A stretch of 39,972 bases of DNA from positions 1 to 39,972 of the forward strand of contig JAXGTD010000022.1 in assembly GCA_040775095.1 (NCBI GenBank), read 5' to 3'. The notes beneath the pieces are model-generated. The model saw only the letters and a list, made by a program, of their open reading frames with translations. It was not told where the DNA came from and made no database searches. Shown in pieces: positions 25,317 to 33,004 of the stretch (the stretch's first letter is position 1; every line of letters starts with the position of its first letter). Position numbers and translations under genes: made by a program. Source of the DNA: JAXGTD01 sp040775095 (lineage in GTDB: Bacteria; Pseudomonadota; Gammaproteobacteria; Chromatiales; Chromatiaceae).

Positions 25317-25937
25317 ATGGCCCAACAAGTCCTCAAGGTCCCGCCGACAAAGAATACCCTGCTGTCGCTGAAGAAGCAGGCGAAGTTTCTCGAGGAGGGC
25401 CACGATCTGCTCGAGCGCAAGCGCGAGCTGCTGACCCGGCTGGTCTACGAACGCGTCGGCGAATACCGCCGCCTGCGCGCTGAGGCGGAGGCGGCCCTGG
25501 AAGAGGCCTATCGCTGCCTGAGCATCACCCATCTGCGGATGGGAAGCCGCGGCATTCAGCAGGCGGCACTCGGCTCCGAGGCGGCGCTGAAGGTCGACAT
25601 CCTGCCGCGGCGCAGCCTGGGCGTGGAGTACCCGTCGGTCACCAGCGAACGCCTACCCATGAAGCCGGTCGGTCTGCTCGGCACCGACGCGAGTTTCGAT
25701 AACACCCGCGAGCATCTGGCCAGGGCCGCGGTGTTGCTCGCCAACCTCGGTGAGGTCGAGATCGCGCTCTATCGCCTGATGGAAGAACAGCGCAAGGCGC
25801 AAAAGCGCGTCAACGCCCTGAAGTACAACATCATCCCGCTGTATCGACGCACCACGCACTTCATCCAGTCGGCCTTGGAAGAAGAAGAGCGCAACACCTT
25901 GTTCCAGGTGAAGATCCTGCGCGGGCAAGCAACCTAG
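25317..25937 (+). CDS. atpD: V-type ATPase subunit D, right operon (central stalk)
   Basis: Central rotor shaft, 206 residues, the normal length. The N-terminal coiled coil has the recognisable family start VPPTKNTLLSLKKQAKFLEE, followed by GHDLLERKRELL. The C-terminal helix ends VNALKYNIIPLYRRTTHFIQ and EEEERNTLFQVKILR, the strongly conserved D-subunit signature (N-A-L-E-x-x-x-I-P). It starts at the ATG at 25317 after a 254-bp spacer; no strong ribosome site is visible. It is the last gene of the right operon and converges with the polysaccharide cluster. Confidence 0.95.
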   Translation: MAQQVLKVPPTKNTLLSLKKQAKFLEEGHDLLERKRELLTRLVYERVGEYRRLRAEAEAALEEAYRCLSITHLRMGSRGIQQAALGSEAALKVDILPRRSLGVEYPSVTSERLPMKPVGLLGTDASFDNTREHLARAAVLLANLGEVEIALYRLMEEQRKAQKRVNALKYNIIPLYRRTTHFIQSALEEEERNTLFQVKILRGQAT

Positions 25938-25964
25938 CGAATACCTTTGCAGCGTTGGCTCAGC

Positions 25965-25997
25965 GCGCGAGCCCAAGACACGGCTTGGGATCCGCGC
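25965..25997. terminator. Hairpin between convergent operons
   Basis: GCGCG (25965-25969) with CGCGC (25993-25997) encloses CCCAAG (25972-25977) pairing with CTTGGG (25984-25989) around a 6-base loop. It lies 28 bp after the right ATPase operon and before the convergent nucleotidyltransferase stop (26048). There is no T-run, so a bidirectional terminator role is inferred. Confidence 0.4.
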
Positions 25998-26047
25998 CCT
26001 GTCCCGTCATTGAGGTGGCCGGACATGGCGCGGGCGACCCCGGAGGT

Positions 26048-27235
26048 TCAGGCACAGCGATGCCAGCGCGCGATAAAGGCATCGCTCGCATCGAGCCAGC
26101 TCGCGCCCGGCGGGATGGCTAGCGCGCTGGCGACACAGGCGTCGATCGCGGCCCCCGATTCCACCAGCAGCAGCGGCAGGGCGGCGATCAGTCGCTCTCG
26201 CGGATTGCGCGCACAACGCAAGGGCCGGCGGACGAGCTCGCCAACACCGAAATCGCGCAACGCGACGGCGAGACTGCGCAGCGGGCCACCGAGACCGCTG
26301 GGCTGCCCTTTCAGAACATGGGCGCGGCAGTACTCGTCCCAGTGGAGGATCGATCGACCCAGGCGTTGCGCCTCAAAGCCGCGCAGAGTCTCCAGCCATG
26401 TCCAGACCACGCGTGTCTGCCAGTCATCGGGGTGTTCATCGGCGAGGGAAGCGTAGTCGGGGTGGAACTTGTGCCGGTAGGCGAGCCGGTAGAGGTTCAT
26501 GAACTTGTCATGATGGCGCAGGTCCAGCGCCTCGAGTCGCTCGAGCTTGACCGGATACGACGGATGGTACTGACCTCGCGCGGCGAGCCGGGCGTCACCA
26601 CAGGCGAGGATGGCCTTGAAGAGGTACTTGAAGAACACCGCGCGTCGTTCCCCATCGAGATGCTCGGCGCGTAATCGGCGCTGGCGGTTCATCAACAGCA
26701 GAGCGCCGCGGTTGAGCATCAGGCGCGTGATCTCCCCGGGTGGCAGCCTGTCGAAAGGCATCGGCGGCATCGCCTGCAAGATGCCGGGGTCGCCAACCAC
26801 GACCCGGTGTCCCCAGCGCATCTCCGCGTTCATCAGTGAATGCTCGGCGAGCCCCAGGCGCCCCTCGCGAAGCAGCGCAAAGTCCACCTCGACGCCTACC
26901 CGGGTCTCCAGCTCGCGGGCCAGATCGCACAGACGTGCGCTGATCTCGCGGCGGCACGCGGCACTGCAGTGCCGAACCACGACGAAGTAATCGTAGTCGT
27001 TGAACGGCGCGGGTTCGCCATCGATCTCGACGTAGCCGCCCTCGCCGCGGCCATATCCACCCATCAGCACCAGGGCGCGGAAGTGGTCCGGATCGACGGC
27101 GGCCCGAACGGCCTCGCCGATCAATCTCTGGTCACGATCGATGCGCGCCTCGACCGCCGCATCCCCGTCGAGGGTATAACGCCCACCCGGTGGTTGGACC
27201 TGCTCCGCCGGCGCGATGTGCTCAAGCCGTGCCAT
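26048..27235 (-). CDS. Pol-beta-superfamily nucleotidyltransferase-like protein of unknown role
   Basis: Predicted cytoplasmic protein, 395 residues. The N-terminal third has the minimal nucleotidyltransferase pattern: GGYGRGE (residues 59-65), then NDYDY (79-83) supplying two metal-binding aspartates, and VEVDF (115-119) supplying the third (Asp118). These are the residues that bind metal and NTP in the MNT/Pol-beta fold. The rest is helical and Arg/Leu-rich, with no domain I recognise. The start overlaps the preceding glycosyltransferase by 14 bp, and GGGAAG precedes the ATG by about 7 bases, so it belongs to the polysaccharide operon as its last gene. Possible roles are adenylyl or nucleotidyl transfer to a sugar, polyol or protein; the substrate is unknown. 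Confidence 0.75.
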   Translation of the reverse strand: MARLEHIAPAEQVQPPGGRYTLDGDAAVEARIDRDQRLIGEAVRAAVDPDHFRALVLMGGYGRGEGGYVEIDGEPAPFNDYDYFVVVRHCSAACRREISARLCDLARELETRVGVEVDFALLREGRLGLAEHSLMNAEMRWGHRVVVGDPGILQAMPPMPFDRLPPGEITRLMLNRGALLLMNRQRRLRAEHLDGERRAVFFKYLFKAILACGDARLAARGQYHPSYPVKLERLEALDLRHHDKFMNLYRLAYRHKFHPDYASLADEHPDDWQTRVVWTWLETLRGFEAQRLGRSILHWDEYCRAHVLKGQPSGLGGPLRSLAVALRDFGVGELVRRPLRCARNPRERLIAALPLLLVESGAAIDACVASALAIPPGASWLDASDAFIARWHRCA

Positions 27236-28118
27236 ACTGTTTCTTCCCGTCCTGAAGGCCCTTCCACCGTCCCCATTTCTGCGTCACGCGCAATGGTACG
27301 CTGTGCAGCGCCGCGTCGAGCGAACCCTCCCGGATCGCCCAGCCCATGTCGCGCAGCATCTCCATGCCGGCCGGCAACACCACGTAGCGCAGGAATGAGG
27401 TGTTCACCTCGCCGGCGCGGAAGATCCAGGCATCCGCCTTACCTTCGCCGAATTGCCGCTTGAAGGATTGTTTTAGGGTGTAGTTGTGTGAATGGGTGGC
27501 CGCCGCATCGGGCACGTATCGGATGTTCAACCCGGCCTTGCGCAGCCGGTAGGACCATTCGATGTCCTCGGAATACTGCACCCGGGTCTCGAACGGGTAT
27601 CGTTCAAGCACCTCGCGCCGCGCTGCCGAGTTTGCCATCGAGAAGAAATGGACCCAGCCGGCCGACTCGCGCCCATCGCCAAAGGCGCGCTCGGTATCCT
27701 TCCGGAACAGGGACCGGCAGTCTGGCCGCGCGGTCTGCCGGCCATAGACGGCCCCGACAGCGGGGTCGGCCAATGGCGCGACCAGCCGTTCCAGCCAATC
27801 CTCGGTCTCCGGCGTCGCGTCCGAGTTGATGAATACGACGACATCGCCTCCAACGGTGCGCACCGCCTCGTTCAATACCCGCCCCGGGTTGTAGTCCTTG
27901 GAGTCGTTTTGCCGAATGCGCCCGGGGTCATTGCACTCGCGGATGACCTCCAGCGTCCCATCCGTGGAACTGGAATCGAAATTCCACAGCTCGAAATTCG
28001 TATACGTCTGGCGCCGAATCATCTCCATCGTGCCGCGGATAACGCCAATGTCGTTATAAGAACGCATCGCGATCGCGACCCGAGGCTGGGAAGGCGAGAG
28101 ACTGGCATCGTTGGACAT
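27222..28118 (-). CDS. Family 2 glycosyltransferase
   Basis: GT-A fold glycosyltransferase, 298 residues from the ATG at 28118. GAGG sits 8 bases upstream of that ATG; an in-frame ATG at 28154 is the alternative and would add 12 residues. Landmarks in order: VAIAMRSYNDIGVIRGTMEM (start of the nucleotide-binding fold), NFDSSSTDGT, VVFINSDATPE (the Asp-containing metal/UDP motif), and YSEDIEWSYRLRKAG, whose ED would supply the catalytic base. The C-terminal ~60 residues are mildly hydrophobic and may contact the membrane. It lies within the leftward polysaccharide cluster and should add a sugar to the lipid-linked precursor started by the transferase at 29858-30592. Donor and linkage are unknown. 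Confidence 0.9.
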   Translation of the reverse strand: MSNDASLSPSQPRVAIAMRSYNDIGVIRGTMEMIRRQTYTNFELWNFDSSSTDGTLEVIRECNDPGRIRQNDSKDYNPGRVLNEAVRTVGGDVVVFINSDATPETEDWLERLVAPLADPAVGAVYGRQTARPDCRSLFRKDTERAFGDGRESAGWVHFFSMANSAARREVLERYPFETRVQYSEDIEWSYRLRKAGLNIRYVPDAAATHSHNYTLKQSFKRQFGEGKADAWIFRAGEVNTSFLRYVVLPAGMEMLRDMGWAIREGSLDAALHSVPLRVTQKWGRWKGLQDGKKQYGTA

Positions 28119-28272
28119 GGTCTTGGCCTCGAAGTGGAAGGCATCCGCGCTCATGCGCGTTGGGGAACCTCGTCGGATCCTTCACCCATGGAGTGAGCCG
28201 CCGGAAACCATGTTCGGGCAATGGTAACAGTAGCCTCTGTCACGCCATAGCGGTCCGGCGCCGATCCCAGGT

Positions 28273-29781
28273 TCACCAGTCCGTCTGCCGATCGCCATCG
28301 GGTTGCGCCTGGTATCGGCGCCACGCCGCGGCGCTGAACAATGCCAGCAATCCGCGCCAGAGCCAGCCAAGGTCTTTGAGGTCGCCGCGTTGTCCGGCAT
28401 AAAAGGCATCGCTCATGAGTCGCTCATCCAGCGGCGCGTGGGCCGGAAGCGCGATCTGGGTCGGTCCAAGCAGTCCGACCGGCGCCTGGTCGCGCACCCG
28501 CTGCCACGCCTCGGTGCGCCCGTCCGACTCGCTCAGCGTCAGTGGCGAGACGCCAACGAGCCGCAAGTCGCCGGTAATGACCGCCAGGATTCGGGGAAGC
28601 CTTGCCAGCACCGGGATGTCGGTCGAAAAAGCCCATGTGGAGAAGAGCTGCTCCTCCCCGGGAAGTCCCGGCCGCGCCGAGCGTCGATTCCCGATCAGCA
28701 TGCCGGCTCGCAGCAGTGCCCCCGAGTTGCCGTTGGAACGGGACAGGGCGGCGGATGCCGCCGCCAACGGCCATAGAGGAATCGAGAGCACGAGCAGCAG
28801 CAGGCCGCCAACGCGGTCGATCCAGCGCGGCCCGTTCGCACCGGTACTGCCGCCGATCTGCCCCAGCATAAAGGCGTCGGCGATGTTCAGGACCGCCCCC
28901 GTGTCCACCCGGATCAGGACATTCGACGCGACGATGGCGTTGCCAACCTCCACCAGCTCGCCGACATAGGTGTGGGGCAGGATCACGCTGTCGTAGATGG
29001 TCGCCTCCCGGTCGACCACCACGTCGTTGGCGATCACCACATCGCTCAGCAACTCCGCCCCGGGATCGACGCGGCTGTTCTCCCCAACGTAGGCCTGGCC
29101 CTGCTTGAGGCTCTTGGGTGAGACCTGGGCGCGGCGCCCCGCGGTCAGACCAAGCGCCACCGTGCGCCCCGCGGGCGCGAGTCCACGCAGTCGGCCAGCG
29201 ACGAGGTCGAGATTCGCACGATGATAGCCGGGCAGGTCCTCGATCAGGTTCAGGTCGCCCTCGGGCAAGGATGTAACCGAGTCCCGGGGCGGCTCGGCCG
29301 GCGCCTGCCAGTCGAGTGTATCCAGCGCCTTGCCCGGGTCGTCGCAACCGGGGCGCAAGAGCACAAGCGAGGCGCGGGGATCGGCAGCGGCCCCGAAGAC
29401 CAAAGAGCCCGAGATCCCCTGTGCATCGCCGAGAAATGCGACAACCGCGGGGCTGCGTAGCAGATCTGCGCGGGTGACCAGGATTGGCTGACTCGGGTCG
29501 ACGCTGATGCGCGACCAGATCGTGCTCGGCCGCTCGGCACCTCGGCTCAGGACGTAGCGGAACCGTGCACCCCAGCGCTGTCCCCCGCCGAGCGCCTGTT
29601 CGATCTGGTCGGCATGCTCGGAGACCACGATGATCAGCTCGAGGATGCCGGCCGCGACCAACTCCTCGATGCGATAGACGATCAGCGGCTTGCCGACCAC
29701 GGGCAGCAGCGCGACCGCATAGCGCGCATTCAACGGCGCCAGGGCCGCCCCATCACGATCCGCGAAGACCAATGCTCGCAT
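28273..29781 (-). CDS. Fusion: degenerate NDP-sugar pyrophosphorylase + beta-helix + degenerate sugar-transferase domain
   Basis: 502 residues in three parts. Residues ~1-220 resemble an NDP-sugar pyrophosphorylase (LLPVVGKPLIVYRIEELVAA, then ELIIVVSEHADQI), but the glycine-rich GxGTR loop is replaced by ADRDGAALAP and the usual Lys of the pKp motif is missing. Residues ~232-310 are hexapeptide left-handed beta-helix (VIANDVVVDREATIYDSVIL). Residues ~325-470 follow the pattern of a membrane phosphoglycosyl transferase, with a hydrophobic helix DRVGGLLLLVLSIPLW. Its DELPQLWNV catalytic loop is reduced to DIPVLARLPRIL (from ~388) and VGPRP reads VGVSP (409-413). AAGGAG lies 11 bases before the ATG. 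I infer a catalytically inactive, membrane-bound scaffold or regulatory partner rather than an enzyme. Confidence 0.75.
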   Translation of the reverse strand: MRALVFADRDGAALAPLNARYAVALLPVVGKPLIVYRIEELVAAGILELIIVVSEHADQIEQALGGGQRWGARFRYVLSRGAERPSTIWSRISVDPSQPILVTRADLLRSPAVVAFLGDAQGISGSLVFGAAADPRASLVLLRPGCDDPGKALDTLDWQAPAEPPRDSVTSLPEGDLNLIEDLPGYHRANLDLVAGRLRGLAPAGRTVALGLTAGRRAQVSPKSLKQGQAYVGENSRVDPGAELLSDVVIANDVVVDREATIYDSVILPHTYVGELVEVGNAIVASNVLIRVDTGAVLNIADAFMLGQIGGSTGANGPRWIDRVGGLLLLVLSIPLWPLAAASAALSRSNGNSGALLRAGMLIGNRRSARPGLPGEEQLFSTWAFSTDIPVLARLPRILAVITGDLRLVGVSPLTLSESDGRTEAWQRVRDQAPVGLLGPTQIALPAHAPLDERLMSDAFYAGQRGDLKDLGWLWRGLLALFSAAAWRRYQAQPDGDRQTDW

Positions 29782-29857
29782 GCTTCGGATGCTCCTTGTG
29801 GCCGAGTCGGCCGGTTTTGGTCAGGACAATCGGCCCCACCCGGGGCCGATCGGGCGA

Positions 29858-30592
29858 TCAGTAGGCACCGGTACCGAACAGGAGCGCCGGTACCGTCTTG
29901 AACAGGATCTTGATGTCGGTCCAGAACGACTGCGACTCGATATACTGCACGTCGAGCTCCACCTGCTGATCGAACGGGATCTCCGAACGCCCGGAGACCT
30001 GCCAGATACAGGTGATCCCTGGAATCACCTCCAGCCGGCGGCGATCCGACAGCGAGTATTGGTCCACTTCTGGGATCACTGGCGGACGCGGCCCCACGAG
30101 GGACATCTCGCCGATGATCACGTTCCAGAGTTGCGGCAACTCATCGATCGAGGTCTTGCGGATCAGTTTGCCGACGCGGGTGATGCGCGGATCGTCCTTC
30201 ATCTTGAAGATCACGCCCCCCGCCATCTCGTTCTGCGCCATCAGCTCCGCCTTGCGCTCCTCGGCGTCGATGTACATGGAGCGGAACTTCCACATGGTGA
30301 ACAGGCGTCCCCAGCGGCCCACCCGTTTCTGGGCGAACAGCACCGGGCCGGGCGACTCCAGGCGGATCGCCAGCGCGACGAGCAGAAAGACCGGCATCAG
30401 CAGCAGCAACAGCAGCGACCCGACGATGATGTCGAACAGTCGCTTGACCAGATAGGAGCCCTGGACCACGAGCACCCAGGACGCCCGCTTGACGAACAGG
30501 CGCATGCGCTGCTGCCATCCTAGTCGGCCCGCGTTGCTGTAACGCGCGATCAATAACTCGCGCAACTTCTGCTCCCTGCTCTGCCGCTTCAT
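29858..30592 (-). CDS. Undecaprenyl-phosphate sugar phosphotransferase (monotopic PGT, WbaP/ExoY-like)
   Basis: Initiating enzyme of surface-polysaccharide synthesis: it transfers a sugar phosphate from an NDP-sugar to undecaprenyl phosphate at the inner membrane. 244 residues, the short form with only the catalytic domain. It shows the re-entrant membrane helix KRLFDIIVGSLLLLLLMPVF (residues 50-69), KFRSM (102-106), the catalytic Asp150-Glu151 pair in KTSIDELPQLWNVI, and MSLVGPRPP (163-171). The ATG at 30592 overlaps the previous gene's stop by 4 bp (ATGA); upstream open frame is a shadow. It is the only member of the three PGT-like genes here with intact catalytic residues. The sugar (for example glucose, galactose or an amino sugar) cannot be read. 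Confidence 0.93.
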   Translation of the reverse strand: MKRQSREQKLRELLIARYSNAGRLGWQQRMRLFVKRASWVLVVQGSYLVKRLFDIIVGSLLLLLLMPVFLLVALAIRLESPGPVLFAQKRVGRWGRLFTMWKFRSMYIDAEERKAELMAQNEMAGGVIFKMKDDPRITRVGKLIRKTSIDELPQLWNVIIGEMSLVGPRPPVIPEVDQYSLSDRRRLEVIPGITCIWQVSGRSEIPFDQQVELDVQYIESQSFWTDIKILFKTVPALLFGTGAY

Positions 30593-31980
30593 CGCATTGA
30601 CTCCGATGAGTTGTCGCCGGCCGCCACGACCGCGCCAGCCGGCAGCGCGAACCGCCCCGGTTCGGTCGACTGGCGCCAGACACGAAACAGGAACAACGGA
30701 TTGCCGATGACATAGCGCCGCCACATGCGACCGGGCTCCTGGATCAGTCGGTAGACCCATTCCAGGCCGATCTCGCGCATCCACACCGGGGCGCGTGGGA
30801 TTCGACCCGAGTAGAAATCGAACAGCCCGCCGACGCCCATGCAGACGCCGGGACGCAGCGCGTCGCGGTGTTTGCTCAGCCACAGCTCCTGGCGTGGTAC
30901 ACCGAAGGCCACCAGCAGGATATCGGCTCCGGAGCCGTTGATCGCATCGATCACCGCGGGCTCCTCCTCCGATCTGAAGTACCCGTCGCGCGCCCCCGCG
31001 ACCCGCAGCGCCGGGAACCGCGCGCGCATCCGATCGGCCGCCGCGAGCGCGATACCCGGACGTGCCCCGAGCAGGTAGATCGAGCGCCCGGCCGCCGCCG
31101 CGGCCTCGCACAGCAACGGGAACATGTCGGTGCCATTGACGTTCTCGCGCAGGGCCTGCCCCAGCATCCGACAGCCGATATGGATACCGATCCCGTCGGG
31201 CAGCACCCGCGTCGCATGGAGCAGTACAGCCTTGTAGCGCGGGTCGTTCCAGGCGATGTTGAGGCAATCGGGGTTGACAAAGGCCATGGTGCACCCCTGC
31301 CCACGCCCGCTGCCATCGATGACCCAGCGAACGGCCTCCGCCATGGTCGTGTTGAGAACGGGCACACCGAAAAAGTTGAGTCGCGGAGGCGTCGCGCGGG
31401 GGGCGTCACCGCCGCCGAGCACGCCAGCCACGACCGAGCGGGCGGTGATGCCCATGTCGCCCGCGAGCGTCTGCGCATAGGCGTAGTCACGGTCGAGCGC
31501 GGATTCGCTGACATGGGCGATGCCAACCCGGCGCCGCAACCCGAAGGGTGAGACCAGTCCGGGGCGTACTGCAAAACGCACCAGGTCGGTGACCGGCACC
31601 GCCGCCGCCTCGGCCTCGGACAACGGCCGCGGACCAACGATGGCCATGTCGCCGCGCAGCACATTGATCCAGACCGCGAGACCGCGCAGCGGTCCGGAGC
31701 CGGAAAACGCGAGCCGCCGAAATGGGGTCCGAAAGCGCCCGATCAGCGTACTGGCGTCGATCGCGCGCCCGCACTGGGCCAAGCTCCAGGCCAGACGCAC
31801 GAGCAACAGCGGCGACGTCGCCAGCAGGACGACGAGCGCGGCCAGCAGGTCGAAGAGGCGCGGGAGCACGCCACCAAGCAACGCGATTAGCGGCCGAACC
31901 TCCCGGTGCCAGCGGTAGCGCCTGCGCCCGCGGGCCCGTTGACCCAACGGACCCGGGATATCAACCGGATGCCTTGCCAT
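30589..31980 (-). CDS. Fusion: degenerate sugar-transferase domain + WecG/TagA/CpsF glycosyltransferase
   Basis: 463 residues from the ATG at 31980; a TTG at 32019 is in frame. Residues ~40-190 have the overall pattern of a monotopic phosphoglycosyl transferase: RLFDLLAALVVLLATSPLLL, LRGDMAIVGPRPL (108-120), RFAVRPGLVSP and a D-Y-A-Y ending. The loop that should read like SIDELPQLWNV is GPLRGLAVWINV, so the catalytic Asp-Glu pair is missing. Residues ~200-440 are a WecG/TagA/CpsF (GT26) glycosyltransferase: FVNPDCLNIAW, LPDGIGIHIG (260-269), LLVAFGVPRQELW (355-367). GT26 enzymes add the second sugar, often N-acetylmannosaminuronate or ManNAc, to the lipid-linked first sugar. It is the first gene of the cluster and overlaps the active PGT by 4 bp. 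Confidence 0.85.
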   Translation of the reverse strand: MARHPVDIPGPLGQRARGRRRYRWHREVRPLIALLGGVLPRLFDLLAALVVLLATSPLLLVRLAWSLAQCGRAIDASTLIGRFRTPFRRLAFSGSGPLRGLAVWINVLRGDMAIVGPRPLSEAEAAAVPVTDLVRFAVRPGLVSPFGLRRRVGIAHVSESALDRDYAYAQTLAGDMGITARSVVAGVLGGGDAPRATPPRLNFFGVPVLNTTMAEAVRWVIDGSGRGQGCTMAFVNPDCLNIAWNDPRYKAVLLHATRVLPDGIGIHIGCRMLGQALRENVNGTDMFPLLCEAAAAAGRSIYLLGARPGIALAAADRMRARFPALRVAGARDGYFRSEEEPAVIDAINGSGADILLVAFGVPRQELWLSKHRDALRPGVCMGVGGLFDFYSGRIPRAPVWMREIGLEWVYRLIQEPGRMWRRYVIGNPLFLFRVWRQSTEPGRFALPAGAVVAAGDNSSESMR

Positions 31981-32385
31981 GCCCCTGATGCCGCCTGTTA
32001 TTGTCTTCTTGCACCGCAAGTGTAGAAGACTAACCGGAGCAACAGGGAGGTTTCCAGCGCTATGGAGACGCCAACGTGACGGGCTTCACACGTGGGCCGT
32101 CGCAGACCCCGCCGATGCAACGACCTAAGGCGATGGAGAAGGCACAAAACCCGAATACGACACGCCGTGGATTCCGCGCGGGACCCTTCGATGGCCGAAC
32201 GCGGGCAGCGTCTCGCTCGACGGCCATCGCCAGATGGCCATCCCTGGCCAATCCGCGCGGGCGGTGCGAAGCAGCGGCAACGAGGCAAAAATCGGCTCGG
32301 TGGATCCCGGGACAGACACCCCGTTGCGGCATCCTCTCGGGCATCGGCAGGACGATACGGCCGCGTTATTCGGAGCGCCGCGCCC
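31981..32385. other. 405-bp region upstream of the polysaccharide cluster
   Basis: No supported gene; open frames here are shadows or Arg/Pro-rich noise. It should hold the promoter of the leftward cluster and the terminator of the GlcG-like gene. A hairpin lies at 32003-32030: GTCTTCT with AGAAGAC, or alternatively CTTGC (32008-32012) with GCAAG (32016-32020). It would fall in the leader just before the WecG-fusion start. I see no convincing -35/-10 pair. Confidence 0.5.
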
Positions 32386-32895
32386 TCACTCCATCGCCAT
32401 CTCGAGGTCATCGCGCACCGCATCGACCCCGGCCTGCGCGCATTCGGCATCGGTCTCACCGGCCGGGGCGCCACTGACACCGACGGCGCCAACCAGGGCG
32501 CCCCCGATCTGCACGGTAACGCCACCGGCGGACATGATCAGAAAGTCCTGGCGACCCACCGCGCTGTCCGCCCGCGCTTCCAGCGCGGCGGTATCAGAGT
32601 TGAAATTGGCCGCCGTGTACGCCTTCTTGAAGCTGATCGGCACAGTAATGGGCGCGGCAATCGTATCGCGTAACTGCGCCTGGACAGCTCCCTCGCGATC
32701 GACCACGGTCACGCCGATCTGGATACCCTTCTCCCGGCAGGCGTCGATGGCCCCCTGCGCGATGCGTTGCGCCGTCTCCAGCGACAGGCGCTTGACCGAG
32801 ACGACCATCGGTTCTTCGGCCATCACCGGGCCCATGACGGACGCCGCGGCGAGCGCGGTGGCCAGGCACACTGGAACGACAATTCGCTCTTGCAT
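32386..32895 (-). CDS. Exported GlcG/HbpS-family (DUF336) haem-binding-like protein
   Basis: 169 residues. The N-terminus is a signal peptide (VCLATALAAASVMGPVMA, likely cut after Ala26), so the protein is periplasmic. The mature part is the compact alpha/beta GlcG/HbpS fold: LSLETAQRIAQGAIDACREK, IGVTVVDREGAVQAQLRD, ISFKKAYTAANFNSDT and the glycine-rich GGVTVQIGGALVGAVGVSGA near residues 123-142. Relatives bind haem or cobalamin-like ligands or lie next to glycolate and corrinoid genes; the ligand here is unknown. GAGGTG lies 8 bases before the ATG. It lies 109 bp downstream of ispG on the same strand and could be cotranscribed with it. Confidence 0.85.
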   Translation of the reverse strand: MQERIVVPVCLATALAAASVMGPVMAEEPMVVSVKRLSLETAQRIAQGAIDACREKGIQIGVTVVDREGAVQAQLRDTIAAPITVPISFKKAYTAANFNSDTAALEARADSAVGRQDFLIMSAGGVTVQIGGALVGAVGVSGAPAGETDAECAQAGVDAVRDDLEMAME

Positions 32896-33004
32896 CGATA
32901 TTCACCTCAATGGCTGTTGTCGGATCGGTATATCACGGGACGCCGGCGCGATGCCCCCGCACTGCAGCAGAGGCCCCGCCCGGTGGGGCGCCGCAACCCC
33001 GGGT

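Noticed and set aside
28273..29781. Calling this a functional glucose-1-phosphate nucleotidyltransferase
   Set aside because: The GxGTR nucleotide loop and the signature Lys are absent, so an active pyrophosphorylase is not supported.
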